Below, in pieces: positions 35,508-44,587 of a stretch of 64,000 nt of DNA. The notes beneath the pieces are model-generated. The model saw nothing but the letters and a program-made list of their open reading frames with translations. It was not told the origin of the DNA and made no database searches. Positions within the stretch are counted from its first letter, which is position 1, and the number at the start of each line of letters is the position of its first letter. The position numbers and the translations under genes were made by a program. The stretch spans positions 248,001 through 312,000 of the forward strand of contig KB906739.1 in the NCBI GenBank assembly GCA_000381585.1, written 5' to 3'. The DNA comes from Acidobacteriaceae bacterium KBS 83. Its GTDB lineage: Bacteria > Acidobacteriota > Terriglobia > Terriglobales > Acidobacteriaceae.

Positions 35508-37760
35508 ATGGCGACGACTCCAGCATCGATCATCGGCCGCGCGGTTCCCCGCATCGACGGCCCGCTGAAGACCAGCGGAACGGCGAAGTATTCGTCCGAC
35601 CATAATTTCCCCAACATGGTGTATGCGGTGCCGGTGTGCAGCACAATCGGGAAAGGGCGCATTCGCCGGCTGGACAGCTCTGCTGCTGAGGTGATGCCAG
35701 GCGTGGTGCGCGTTTACAGGCACGGTAAGGTCCCCCCGATCTATCGGCCAATTCCGCACGATCGCACAGCGCGCATCGATGAATCGCGGCCTCCATTTGA
35801 AGACGAGAGGATTTACTACAACGGGCAATATGTCGCCTTAGCAGTGGCAGACTCTTACGAACATGCGAAGGCAGCAGCTGGTGCTGTGAAGGTCGAATAT
35901 GATGCCGAGACGCCGAATGTCTCTCTGGATCTAAGCGACGGATTCAACGACAGCATGCAGGAAGAAAGTAAACGCGGCGATGTGGATGCTGCGTTCGCAA
36001 GCGCTCCGGTAAAGATCGACGAGACCTACGTCACGCCCGTAGAAACGCACAACCCGATTGAACTGCACGCGTCCGTGGCGACTTGGGACGGCAGCCGTTT
36101 CGTGCTCTATGAGACGACCCAGGCAGTGATGAATCATCAGGCTGTGATGGCGCAGATGCTCGGCGTGCCGCGGGAAAATGTGCAGATCGTGATGAAGTTT
36201 TTAGGCTCCGGCTTCGGCGGCAAGTTGTGGCCCTGGCCGCAAGCGATGCTGGCCGCTGTTGCAGCCCGAGATCTGAATCGTCCGGTTAAGCTCGTCATCG
36301 ACCGTTCGATGATGTTCACCTGTGCGGGCCATCGCCCGCGAACGCAGCAGCGCATCCGGCTGGGGGCGACGCCGGACGGCAAGCTCGTGAGCCTGGAACA
36401 CGACTACGCCAACCATAGCTCTATTTCTACGGTCGGCCACTTCCGCGAGAACTGCGGCGAAGCGACGCCGTTCCTCTATAGCACACCAAACCTGCGGGTG
36501 CGCTCCAATGTTGTCGATCGTAATGTCGGCACGCCGACGCCGATGCGCGGTCCCGGCGCAGTCCCCGGACTGTTCGCACTCGAGTCAGGGATAGACGAAT
36601 TAGCAATTAAGTTGAAGATGGACCCGGTGCAGTTTCGGTTGATGAACGAGCCCAAGCTTGATGAGAGCAAGGGCATGCCGTTTTCCTCGCGACATCTCAA
36701 AGAGTGTCTGACCCAGGGCGCGGAGAAGTTTGGATGGTCAGCTTACAAGCCCGAGATCGGCTCGATGCGCAGGGGCGACATCACGCTCGGGTGGGGCGTC
36801 GCTTCCTGCTCTTGGATCGCTGGCCGCGGCGCGTGCAAGGCGACGCTCTCACTTCGCGACGATGGTACGGCGCGCATTGCGTGCGCAACCCAGGACATCG
36901 GCACCGGCACATATACGGTCTTCGCGCAGGTGGTCTCGGAGAAAACGGGCTTACCGCTGCACAAGATCGATGTCGTCCTGGGGAATTCCAGCCTTCCTCC
37001 GGGCCCAACGTCGGGCGGCTCGATGGTGACAGGCACGGTGATCCCTGCAATTATCCAGGCCGCCGATGCTGCGATCCGTCAACTTCTGACCGTTGCCACA
37101 ACCGCTTCGGATACCCCCTTCCAGAATCGAAAGCCAGAGGAGCTTGTTCTTACCGAAGGTCGTATACAGCTGAAGAGCGATGCCGCTTCCGCGGTTCCAT
37201 TCGAAACGATTCTCAAGCGTGCGAACATCCGCACCGCGGAGGGCGAAGGAAACTCTGGCCCAAACTCCACAGACCCTCAGCTCCGCAATTATTCCTTTCA
37301 TTCGTTCGGCGCTCACTTCCTTGAAGTGGAATGGGATGCGGGCATCGCGCGGCTGCGCGTGAGCCGCGTCGTTACAGTAATCGACGTGGGCCGGATCGTC
37401 AATTTGAAGGCGGCCCGCAATCAGGTGGAAGGCGCGATCGTGATGGGCGTGGGGATGGGGATGCTGGAGCGGACGATCTATGACCCGCGCAATGGCCGCC
37501 CGGTGAATAACAATGTCGCCGATTACCTGATGGCGACGAACGCGGACTGCCCGGAGATCGATGTGACATTCCTAGATTATCCGGACAAGCTGCTGAACGA
37601 GGTCGGCGCGAGGGGCGTGGGTGAGATCGGACTGGCCGGAGTGGCGGCAGCAATCACGAACGCAACGTATCACGCCACGGGCGTGCGGGTGCGTGAGTTG
37701 CCGATCCGGCTGGAAACGCTGATGGAGCAGGAGAAAGGTTCCACTACGCGGCGGGCGTAG
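35508..37760 (+). CDS. paoC: Aldehyde oxidoreductase molybdenum subunit PaoC
   Basis: 750 residues, xanthine-oxidase large-subunit family. Seen are the N-terminal GRAVPRIDGPLKTSGTAKY and the molybdopterin contacts GSGFGGKLWPW and GPTSGGSMV. The base glutamate is in GARGVGEIGLAG. It oxidises aldehydes, often aromatic, to acids with water as oxygen donor. The ATG at 35508 has AAGGAG upstream. The maturation chaperone gene paoD is not next to it. The gene ends 8 bp from the convergent FAH-family gene. Confidence 0.95.
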   Translation: MATTPASIIGRAVPRIDGPLKTSGTAKYSSDHNFPNMVYAVPVCSTIGKGRIRRLDSSAAEVMPGVVRVYRHGKVPPIYRPIPHDRTARIDESRPPFEDERIYYNGQYVALAVADSYEHAKAAAGAVKVEYDAETPNVSLDLSDGFNDSMQEESKRGDVDAAFASAPVKIDETYVTPVETHNPIELHASVATWDGSRFVLYETTQAVMNHQAVMAQMLGVPRENVQIVMKFLGSGFGGKLWPWPQAMLAAVAARDLNRPVKLVIDRSMMFTCAGHRPRTQQRIRLGATPDGKLVSLEHDYANHSSISTVGHFRENCGEATPFLYSTPNLRVRSNVVDRNVGTPTPMRGPGAVPGLFALESGIDELAIKLKMDPVQFRLMNEPKLDESKGMPFSSRHLKECLTQGAEKFGWSAYKPEIGSMRRGDITLGWGVASCSWIAGRGACKATLSLRDDGTARIACATQDIGTGTYTVFAQVVSEKTGLPLHKIDVVLGNSSLPPGPTSGGSMVTGTVIPAIIQAADAAIRQLLTVATTASDTPFQNRKPEELVLTEGRIQLKSDAASAVPFETILKRANIRTAEGEGNSGPNSTDPQLRNYSFHSFGAHFLEVEWDAGIARLRVSRVVTVIDVGRIVNLKAARNQVEGAIVMGVGMGMLERTIYDPRNGRPVNNNVADYLMATNADCPEIDVTFLDYPDKLLNEVGARGVGEIGLAGVAAAITNATYHATGVRVRELPIRLETLMEQEKGSTTRRA

Positions 37761-37768
37761 TCGTTTCT

Positions 37769-38626
37769 TTAAACTGGTCGCGTTGTCACGGTTTTGTTGA
37801 CAAGGCGCCCAATGCCGCTGATCTCGATCACGACCTCTTCTCCGGGTCGCATCCATCGCGGCGGCGTGCGGCCCAGGCCGACGCCGTGCGGCGTGCCCGT
37901 GCTGACGATGTCTCCTGGCTCAAGAGGGACGATCGCGGAAATGTAACCGAGCACCGCAGGAATATCGAAGATCAGATCCCGCGTATTTGCGTGCTGCATA
38001 GTTTCGCCGTCGATAGTGAGACGAACGTCGAGGGTGTGTGGATCAGTCAGTTCATCCGCGCTCACCACACATGGGCCGATGGGACAGAAGGTCGGAAAGC
38101 TTTTACCCAGTGTCCACTGCGTCGTGGCGAGCTGGATATCGCGCGCGCTGACATCGTTCAGGATGGTGTAGCCGAATACGCACTCACGCCAGTTGTCGCG
38201 GGTCACGTTGCGGGCGCTCCGACCGACCACAACGGCGAGCTCTGCTTCGTAATCCGGCTGCGTGCTGTTTGACGGCAACACGATGTCGCTATCCGGGCCA
38301 GTGATGGCGGATGGCAACTTCATAAAGATAGTCGGCACTGCCTGGACTGCCATCTTCGATTCCGCGGCGTGATCCAGGTAGTTCAATCCGACACAGAATA
38401 TGCGCGGCGGATGGAGGAGCGGCGACAGCAGCTGGACGCTCGAGAGGGGCACGGCGGGCTGTTTGCCGATAGCGGCTCGCGCTGATGCGAGCGCCGGCTC
38501 GCCGGCGGCGATGAAGCTTTCCGCGTCCCCATATCCCAGCGGCGCGAGAGGAAAAACAGCATCCTTCTGGAGCAGGCCCGCCTCTGGGGCTGCGACCGGT
38601 GTGCGACGAAAGGTGATCAGCTTCAC
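37769..38626 (-). CDS. Fumarylacetoacetate-hydrolase family protein, probable 2,4-diketo-3-deoxy-L-fuconate hydrolase
   Basis: 285 residues. FAH fold with CVGLNYLDHAAES, metal-binding acids in DYEAELAVVVG, and FGYTILNDVSARD. The C-terminal GDIVSTGTPHGVGLG matches the acylpyruvase and fuconate subgroup. It would split 2,4-diketo-3-deoxy-L-fuconate into pyruvate and L-lactate, the last step of the non-phosphorylating fucose route. GTG start (VKLITF) overlaps the stop of the dehydratase gene by 4 bp (GTGA). It ends the fucose operon. Confidence 0.9.
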   Translation of the reverse strand: MKLITFRRTPVAAPEAGLLQKDAVFPLAPLGYGDAESFIAAGEPALASARAAIGKQPAVPLSSVQLLSPLLHPPRIFCVGLNYLDHAAESKMAVQAVPTIFMKLPSAITGPDSDIVLPSNSTQPDYEAELAVVVGRSARNVTRDNWRECVFGYTILNDVSARDIQLATTQWTLGKSFPTFCPIGPCVVSADELTDPHTLDVRLTIDGETMQHANTRDLIFDIPAVLGYISAIVPLEPGDIVSTGTPHGVGLGRTPPRWMRPGEEVVIEISGIGRLVNKTVTTRPV

Positions 38627-39924
38627 GCGAGATCTCTCCAAACTTTGCCGTCAGGAAAACTGTAGTCCTTAAGCGTCTGTGGGTACATCTCCGCGCTGTA
38701 ACCGGGCTGGGTGGGAAGCAGATAGTGTGCGTTGCGGATGCGCACAGGGTCAACGAAGTGCTCGTGCAGATGGTCCACATATTCCGTGACACGGTTTTCA
38801 AGCGAACCAGAGACGGCAATGTAGTCGAACGCGGAGAGGTGCTGGACGTACTCGCATAGTCCAACGCCACCGGCATGCGGGCACACGGGAACGCCGAACT
38901 TCGCGGCCATCAAGAGCACGGCCAGGTTTTCATTGACTCCGGCAAGCCGGCAACTGTCGATCTGGCATACATCGATCGCGTTCGCTTGCAGGAGCTGTTT
39001 GAACATGACGCGGTTCTGGCAGTGCTCGCCGGTTGCGATACGCACTCCGGACTCACGGCGGATGCGCGCGTGGCCCAGGATGTCATCAGGGCTGGTGGGC
39101 TCCTCCATCCACCAGGGATGGAACGCAGCAAGCTCGCGGGTACGATCGATCGCCTCGTTGACACCCCACCGTTGATTCGCATCCATCATGAGTTTGCTGG
39201 AGCCACCGATTTCGTCGCGCACCAGTGCGGCGCGACGAAGATCGTCTGCCGGCTCGCTGCCGACCTTCAACTTGAAATGCTGCCAGCCTTGCGCGAGAGC
39301 CTCGTGGCATAACGAGCGGACCTTTTCATCCGAGAAGCCGAACCAGCCGACCGATGTGGTATAGGCGGGATAGCCGCTGCGCTCGAGATCAGCAATGCGC
39401 TCTTCCCTGCCCTTCCTCTGCGCGTTCAAGAGGGCAAGCGCCTCCTGCTCGGTGATGGCGTCGTCGATGTAGCGGAAGTCGACGAGACGGAGGATCTGGT
39501 CGGACGTCATGTCGGCGAGTAAGCGCCACAGTGGCTTGTTCTGCTGGCGCGCGTAGAGGTCCCACACGGCGTTAATCAGCGCCGCGGCGGCCAAGTGGGT
39601 CACACCCTTCTCCGGACCGAGCCAGCGAAACTGGCTGTCATCAGTGAGTTGGCGGGAGAAGGCCCGCAGGTCATCTGTCAGCGCGCTAAGACGGCGGTTC
39701 TGCACGAAGCCTGCGAGATACCGGGCAGCGCCTACACAGAGTTCGTTACCTCGACCGAGGGTAAAGGTGAGGCCGTAGCCCGTGAGTTCGCTGTCCGTGC
39801 GAAGAATGCAGTATGCGGCGGAGTAATCAGGGTTCTTGTTGACCGCATCGGAGCCGATACTCTCTCGCGACGTTGGAAAGCGGAGATCGAGCACCTCAAC
39901 ACGCGTGATGGTGGGATCAATCAA
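38623..39924 (-). CDS. L-fuconate dehydratase
   Basis: 433 residues, enolase superfamily (mandelate-racemase subgroup), matching the ENOSF1/L-fuconate dehydratase type. The catalytic Lys is in HFKLKVG, and the metal ligands are in MMDANQRW, WMEEPTSPDD and ATGEHCQNR. CPHAGGVGLCEYVQHL matches the family. It converts L-fuconate to 2-keto-3-deoxy-L-fuconate in the cytoplasm. TTG start, 30 bp after the SDR gene. Confidence 0.94.
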   Translation of the reverse strand: MIDPTITRVEVLDLRFPTSRESIGSDAVNKNPDYSAAYCILRTDSELTGYGLTFTLGRGNELCVGAARYLAGFVQNRRLSALTDDLRAFSRQLTDDSQFRWLGPEKGVTHLAAAALINAVWDLYARQQNKPLWRLLADMTSDQILRLVDFRYIDDAITEQEALALLNAQRKGREERIADLERSGYPAYTTSVGWFGFSDEKVRSLCHEALAQGWQHFKLKVGSEPADDLRRAALVRDEIGGSSKLMMDANQRWGVNEAIDRTRELAAFHPWWMEEPTSPDDILGHARIRRESGVRIATGEHCQNRVMFKQLLQANAIDVCQIDSCRLAGVNENLAVLLMAAKFGVPVCPHAGGVGLCEYVQHLSAFDYIAVSGSLENRVTEYVDHLHEHFVDPVRIRNAHYLLPTQPGYSAEMYPQTLKDYSFPDGKVWRDLA

Positions 39925-39954
39925 AAATGTGTCAGCTCCTCTTCTTGCTTGCCG

Positions 39955-40710
39955 TTAAGCGGCGGACCAGCCGCCATCGATGGTCACTACGGAGCCTGTC
40001 ATGAAATCTGCTTCCGGAGAACAGATGTAGTGAACCGTGGCCGCAATTTCCTCGGGAGTGCCCAGACGACCTATCGGCTGACGTGCGGCAAGTTCCACCC
40101 GCATTTTATCGATCTCGTGTGCATGGTGTTTCTGCAGATAGCCTTCGACGAACGGTGACTGCACGGTGCCTGGCGCAATGCAATTCACGCGCAGTTCCTT
40201 CGGATATTCAACGGCAAGCTGCCGCGTCATTGCGATAACGGCTCCCTTGCTGGCGCAATAGGCGAAGCGCTGTTTGACGCCAATGAGACCGGCGACCGAG
40301 GCGATGTTTACGATTGATCCGCGCACCGCGAGCAGTAGAGACAAAGCTGCTTTGGTGACCAGGTAGACCGACGTGGCATTCACGGTCATCAGGCGAGTAA
40401 AGTCTGTCTCCTCCGTCTGCGCAATGGTTCCGACCAGCCCGATCCCGGCGTTATTAACCAGGATGTCGAGCCGGCTCAATGGCTGTAGGACGGCTGCAAT
40501 CGAAGCGGTGCTGGTCACGTCCATGGCGACGCCCTTAGCTCCGGACAATTCGCGGGCGAGTGTATTCGCGGCGGGTTCGTTGAGGTCAGCGATGATCACG
40601 CTTGCGCCGGCTTGAGCAAGACGCCTGGCGGTTGCGGCCCCGATGCCACTGGCTCCTCCGGTGATGAGCGCTACTTTGCCTGTCAGATTGAACACTTTGT
40701 CTTCCTGCAC
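39955..40710 (-). CDS. Short-chain dehydrogenase, probable 2-keto-3-deoxy-L-fuconate dehydrogenase
   Basis: 251 residues. Classical SDR with NAD motif GGASGIGAATARRLA, NNAGIG, catalytic Ser (IVNIAS), and YxxxK in YCASKGAV. GRLGTPEEIA and FMTGSVVTIDGGW are standard. It would oxidise the 4-hydroxyl of 2-keto-3-deoxy-L-fuconate with NAD+. GTG at 40710 with GGAG upstream; an extension to 40770 would overlap the upstream gene. Substrate is inferred from the cluster. Confidence 0.9.
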   Translation of the reverse strand: MQEDKVFNLTGKVALITGGASGIGAATARRLAQAGASVIIADLNEPAANTLARELSGAKGVAMDVTSTASIAAVLQPLSRLDILVNNAGIGLVGTIAQTEETDFTRLMTVNATSVYLVTKAALSLLLAVRGSIVNIASVAGLIGVKQRFAYCASKGAVIAMTRQLAVEYPKELRVNCIAPGTVQSPFVEGYLQKHHAHEIDKMRVELAARQPIGRLGTPEEIAATVHYICSPEADFMTGSVVTIDGGWSAA

Positions 40711-40726
40711 TCTGTCTCCATACGGT

Positions 40727-41821
40727 TCATCGTGCGGTTTCCAACTGCGCGAGTGGTAACGGCTCGCCACCGCGCTCTGAGGAGAGATATGCGGCCTCTA
40801 CCACGCGCATCGTGTCCAGAGCATCTTCGACCCTGGTAGGCATGGTCCCGGCTTCGCCCAGGGCAAAGCGCTGAACAGAAAGCAGTGAGCCAAGAAACGC
40901 ATCCGGAAACCATTCACCCGCGATTGGCTGCAGACCGGGCGCGAATCGCTGGTCCGGCTCTCGGGAGTAGAACTCCAGCGTATCGCCACGGCCTTTCGGG
41001 TAATCGAGGTTCACACCCATCTGCGCGCGCATGACACCCGCACTGCCCTCCCACTGCACATAACTGTGTTGCAGCGCGGGGTACGGCACATCGAGCCCAT
41101 GATTGGTCGCGATGAAGACGCGCGTCCACTCATCGTAGTCCAGCACGATCACGCTGCGGGTGGCGGCGAGGTCTGGCGTGCGAGGGTTGCGTACTGTGCG
41201 CGCATACACACGCTGGGGATTGCCGAGCCAGGAGCGCACCAGATCGATGTAGTGGATGCTATGATAGACAATCTCCAGACGTGGCACTGTCTTCAGGAAA
41301 GTCCAGAGTTCCCATGGTGTGTGGGTGCTGACCTGGACCTCGATGTCATGCAGTGTGCCCAGCGCACCGGAGTCAGTGATGGCGCGCGCTGCGAGCATGT
41401 TGGGCGCCCAGCGTAATTGGAAGTTGACTGCCGCGCGGATCCCTCTCTCGTGGCAGAGAGCGACAATGGCTTCAGCTTCGGCCAGGGTTTCCCCGAGCGG
41501 CTTCTGGATGAGGACCGTGGCGCCTTGAGGAATGGTGCGCAAGACTTCGAGTACCGCGGAAGCCGGCACGGCGATATCAAAGATAGCGGGACTATGCAGT
41601 TGCGGTAGCACTGAAGGAAGCGACGCTCCGCTGATGCCGATTCCCCACTCTGACGCCAGTTCCTGCGAGCGGCGAGGATCACGATCGACGATGGCCACAA
41701 CGGGTAGACCACCTTTGCGATACGCGGGTAGATGGGCATTGCGCACAATGCCACCAGCGCCCACGAGCACAATCGACAGCGGCGTGCCTCGCAGGCCTCC
41801 TGATTGGTCGATTGAGCTCAC
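40727..41821 (-). CDS. Gfo/Idh/MocA-family oxidoreductase, candidate L-fucose dehydrogenase
   Basis: 364 residues. Rossmann motif IVLVGAGGIVRNAHLPAYRK at the N-terminus. The usual EKP is changed to QKP (VLIQKPLGE), with the catalytic Lys kept; YHSIHYIDLVRSWLG gives the active-site His. The family oxidises sugars or cyclitols with NAD(P). No dehydrogenase of the usual L-fucose type (SDR or AKR) is in the cluster, so this is the best candidate for fucose to fuconolactone. GTG start overlaps the fucosidase stop (GTGA). Confidence 0.88.
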   Translation of the reverse strand: MSSIDQSGGLRGTPLSIVLVGAGGIVRNAHLPAYRKGGLPVVAIVDRDPRRSQELASEWGIGISGASLPSVLPQLHSPAIFDIAVPASAVLEVLRTIPQGATVLIQKPLGETLAEAEAIVALCHERGIRAAVNFQLRWAPNMLAARAITDSGALGTLHDIEVQVSTHTPWELWTFLKTVPRLEIVYHSIHYIDLVRSWLGNPQRVYARTVRNPRTPDLAATRSVIVLDYDEWTRVFIATNHGLDVPYPALQHSYVQWEGSAGVMRAQMGVNLDYPKGRGDTLEFYSREPDQRFAPGLQPIAGEWFPDAFLGSLLSVQRFALGEAGTMPTRVEDALDTMRVVEAAYLSSERGGEPLPLAQLETAR

Positions 41822-43239
41822 GATGCGGGTTCCATGCGCAGAACATAGGCGTACTTCCCGGGCAATGTCGGCGGGAGTTGTACTTCGAGATCTGTGCCCT
41901 TTTGCGTCCAGGTGAGCGGCTTTGCATCGCCCAGCAGATGGACCTCGGATCCACTGGCTGGCTGGATTGCGCGTAAGAGGATTGTGCGGCCGTTCGGCGA
42001 GCCCATTAAGGTCGCGTATAGCTTGCCGGTCTTCTGCGTGAAGCGCACAGGGATGTTCTGATCGGTTTCGCCTTCAGCGCGGGACCACGGCTGAGTTCCG
42101 TAGATCGCTTCGCCGTTCTGATGCAGCCATGTGCCCAGGGCTTTCAGCCGGTCCATCTGGATCGGTGGAATCGTGCCGTCGGCTTCCGGGCCCACGTCGA
42201 GCAGCAAATTGCCGTTCTTGCTCACGATGTCGACGAGCAGATAGATCAGCTCATCGGGCGCGATGGTCTCCTTCTCACCTTCAGCGCGGTTGTAACCAAA
42301 AGAGCGGCCGAGGCCGCGGCACTCTTCCCACTTCACTTTACTGATCTGGCTGCGCTTCTCGTATTCGGGCGACTGGAAGTCCGAGTGCTTCACGCCGAAG
42401 CGGTCATCGATCACGCCATCAGGAATGGCGTTGTAGTAGTCAGCCATCACCCGGAGTGGTTTGCCCGTTTTCGGCCAGTCGATGTCATCCCACAGGACGG
42501 CTGGATGATACTTCGCAATCAGCTCTTCGATCTGGTCGAAGGCGTACTGTCCGTAGGCGATGGACTCTGGTTTGACGGTCTCCCAGTCATTGCCCGCGAT
42601 GATGGGGCCACGGTTGAAGGTCCAATCGTAACCGCCGGAGTAGTAGAGACCCATCTTCATGCCATCGCGCTCGACGGCTTCAGTCAGTTCGCCGACGATG
42701 TCGCGCTGCGCCTGGAGATGCTGCTGATTCGGATTTACAACCTTGCTGGGCCAGAGCGTGAAGCCTTCGTGATGCTTGCTGGTGAGCACGACATAGCGCG
42801 CTCCGGCGTCTTTGAAAGCCTGTGCCATCATTGCCGGATTCCACTTCTTTGCTTCACGATCAAAGATGGGCCCGAATTGGTAATAGTTGAAGTCGGCGCC
42901 GTAGTGTTCGCGATGGTAAGCCTGGGTCGGCGAACCGGGGATGCGCATGGTGTTGTAGTACCACTCGGCGTAAGCGTTCCACTTCGCTTCGTCCTCGCGT
43001 GGAATGTTCTTCGGGCGATTGACCTCCGCCCACCCCGGCACCGAGTAGAGGCCCCAGTGGATGAAGATGCCGAGCTTTGCATCCGCGTACCATTGGGGGA
43101 GCGGGTGCTGGTTGAGGGACTCGAGTGTTGGTTCATAATGTGTGGTCTGGGCAGCCGAGGTCGGGGCTATTGCGCCCGTGATGGCAACCATTGTCACAGC
43201 CAGCATCGAGGTCGCCTGCCTCTTTCGTATCGCGTTCAT
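41818..43239 (-). CDS. Alpha-L-fucosidase (GH29), exported
   Basis: 473 residues. Signal peptide MNAIRKRQATSMLAVTMVAI, cleavage near SAAQ. The GH29 barrel has WYADAKLGIFIHWGLYSVPGW and YVVLTSKHHEGFTLWPS. The nucleophile Asp is in VLWDDIDWP. NGNLLLDVGPEADGTI and a C-terminal beta domain follow. It releases terminal L-fucose from glycans in the periplasm or outside. The ATG at 43239 is preferred to an in-frame TTG at 43266 that overlaps fucP. Probably coupled to fucP. Confidence 0.94.
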   Translation of the reverse strand: MNAIRKRQATSMLAVTMVAITGAIAPTSAAQTTHYEPTLESLNQHPLPQWYADAKLGIFIHWGLYSVPGWAEVNRPKNIPREDEAKWNAYAEWYYNTMRIPGSPTQAYHREHYGADFNYYQFGPIFDREAKKWNPAMMAQAFKDAGARYVVLTSKHHEGFTLWPSKVVNPNQQHLQAQRDIVGELTEAVERDGMKMGLYYSGGYDWTFNRGPIIAGNDWETVKPESIAYGQYAFDQIEELIAKYHPAVLWDDIDWPKTGKPLRVMADYYNAIPDGVIDDRFGVKHSDFQSPEYEKRSQISKVKWEECRGLGRSFGYNRAEGEKETIAPDELIYLLVDIVSKNGNLLLDVGPEADGTIPPIQMDRLKALGTWLHQNGEAIYGTQPWSRAEGETDQNIPVRFTQKTGKLYATLMGSPNGRTILLRAIQPASGSEVHLLGDAKPLTWTQKGTDLEVQLPPTLPGKYAYVLRMEPAS

Positions 43240-43262
43240 CCGTTGATCTGTCCTTCCTGATT

Positions 43263-44582
43263 TCAATCTGCCGCGGGGCGCCTGACGCTTCGCCGCATGT
43301 GGTACCAGCTAAACAATGCAATGACGACATAGCTGAACAATGGCACCGAATACGCGTTCGCGATGCCGCTGCTGTGCTGCGAGATCCAGCCCATCATCGG
43401 AGTCAGCGCGGCACCGCCCACGATTGCCATGACGAGCAACGAGCCGCCAACCTTTACCAAGGGTCCTAAATCTTCGAGCCCGAGCGCAAAGATGGTGGGA
43501 AACATGATGGACATGAAGAAGCTGGTGAGAAAGACAGCCCACATGCCCGCCCAGCCCGGGTGCACGATGGCAACCGCCACCAACAATGAGTTGATCGCTG
43601 CATAGATGGTCATCAACTTCGCGGCGTCGAGGCTCTTGAGCAGGTAAGCCGCAGAAAATCGGCCCACGGCAAATGCGACGAGCGTTCCGGTGAGGAGCAG
43701 CCCGGCGCGCTTCTCCGGCTGGTGCGTGTATTCCTGTACGTACTGGATGAAATAGCTCCAGGTGCCGACCTGTGCTCCGACGTAAAGGAACTGCGCGAAG
43801 ACCGCCAGCAAAAAGTGCGGGCGACGAAAGAGTGCGCCGATGCCGCCACTCTCGACGTGCGAGGCAGCTTCCTCCGCATCGGATCCGACCTCGGGAAAGC
43901 GAGTCCGCATGAAGATGACGGCGAGTGTGAGCGCGATGGCGGCGAGCACAAGATAGGGCGCGACGACGCGCATCGTCTCGTGCTGAAGATAGGCAGCGTA
44001 TGTGCCGACGGCCTTTTGCGCGGCTATCTGAGCGGAAGTGAGCTCGATCCCGGAGAAGATGAAAATGGTCCCGGCGAGGACACCGGCGATGGCTCCGAGC
44101 GGATTGAAGGCCTGCGAAAAATTGAGACGGCGGGCCGCAGTAGAAGGGGATCCCATCTGCGTGATGAAGGGGTTTGATGCGGTCTCGAGAAACGAGAGCC
44201 CGGAGGCGATAACGAAGAGCGCGGCAAGAAAGAACCAATACCTCCCCACGATTGCCGCGGGCCAGAAGAGCGCCGCGCCGGTGGCGAACAGGAGGAGTCC
44301 GGTGATGAGGCCGGTCTTGTATCCCTTGCGGCGCATAATGAGTGCTGCAGGGATGGCGAGAAAGAAGTAGCCGAGATAGAAGGCCGACTGCACGAGACCG
44401 GCTTCGACACGGTTGAGCGCGAAGCTCTTCATGAACTGGCGGATGAGCACATCGTTGAGGTTGTTGGGCACGCCCCACATGAAGAAGAGCGATGTTACCA
44501 GGCTGAACTGCAACAGCTGCCCGCGTGCCACCAGTGGCTGACCGCTGCCTTCATTCTCGATCGCGATGTTCGAAGCAAGCAT
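43263..44582 (-). CDS. fucP: L-fucose:H+ symporter FucP-like (MFS)
   Basis: 439 residues, twelve predicted membrane helices. The FucP signature region is FFMWGVPNNLNDVLIRQFMKSF at the N-terminus, with QSAFYLGYFFLAIPAALIM and SFLETASNPFI. It would import L-fucose through the inner membrane. Start ATG, five bp after the UxaE-like stop, so it is the second gene of the operon headed at 45886. Confidence 0.94.
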   Translation of the reverse strand: MLASNIAIENEGSGQPLVARGQLLQFSLVTSLFFMWGVPNNLNDVLIRQFMKSFALNRVEAGLVQSAFYLGYFFLAIPAALIMRRKGYKTGLITGLLLFATGAALFWPAAIVGRYWFFLAALFVIASGLSFLETASNPFITQMGSPSTAARRLNFSQAFNPLGAIAGVLAGTIFIFSGIELTSAQIAAQKAVGTYAAYLQHETMRVVAPYLVLAAIALTLAVIFMRTRFPEVGSDAEEAASHVESGGIGALFRRPHFLLAVFAQFLYVGAQVGTWSYFIQYVQEYTHQPEKRAGLLLTGTLVAFAVGRFSAAYLLKSLDAAKLMTIYAAINSLLVAVAIVHPGWAGMWAVFLTSFFMSIMFPTIFALGLEDLGPLVKVGGSLLVMAIVGGAALTPMMGWISQHSSGIANAYSVPLFSYVVIALFSWYHMRRSVRRPAAD

Positions 44583-44587
44583 CTCGT

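Noticed and set aside
42121-43260. A 379-codon plus-strand frame antisense to the GH29 fucosidase
   Set aside because: Wholly inside a gene with clear GH29 motifs; the translation has no recognisable features.
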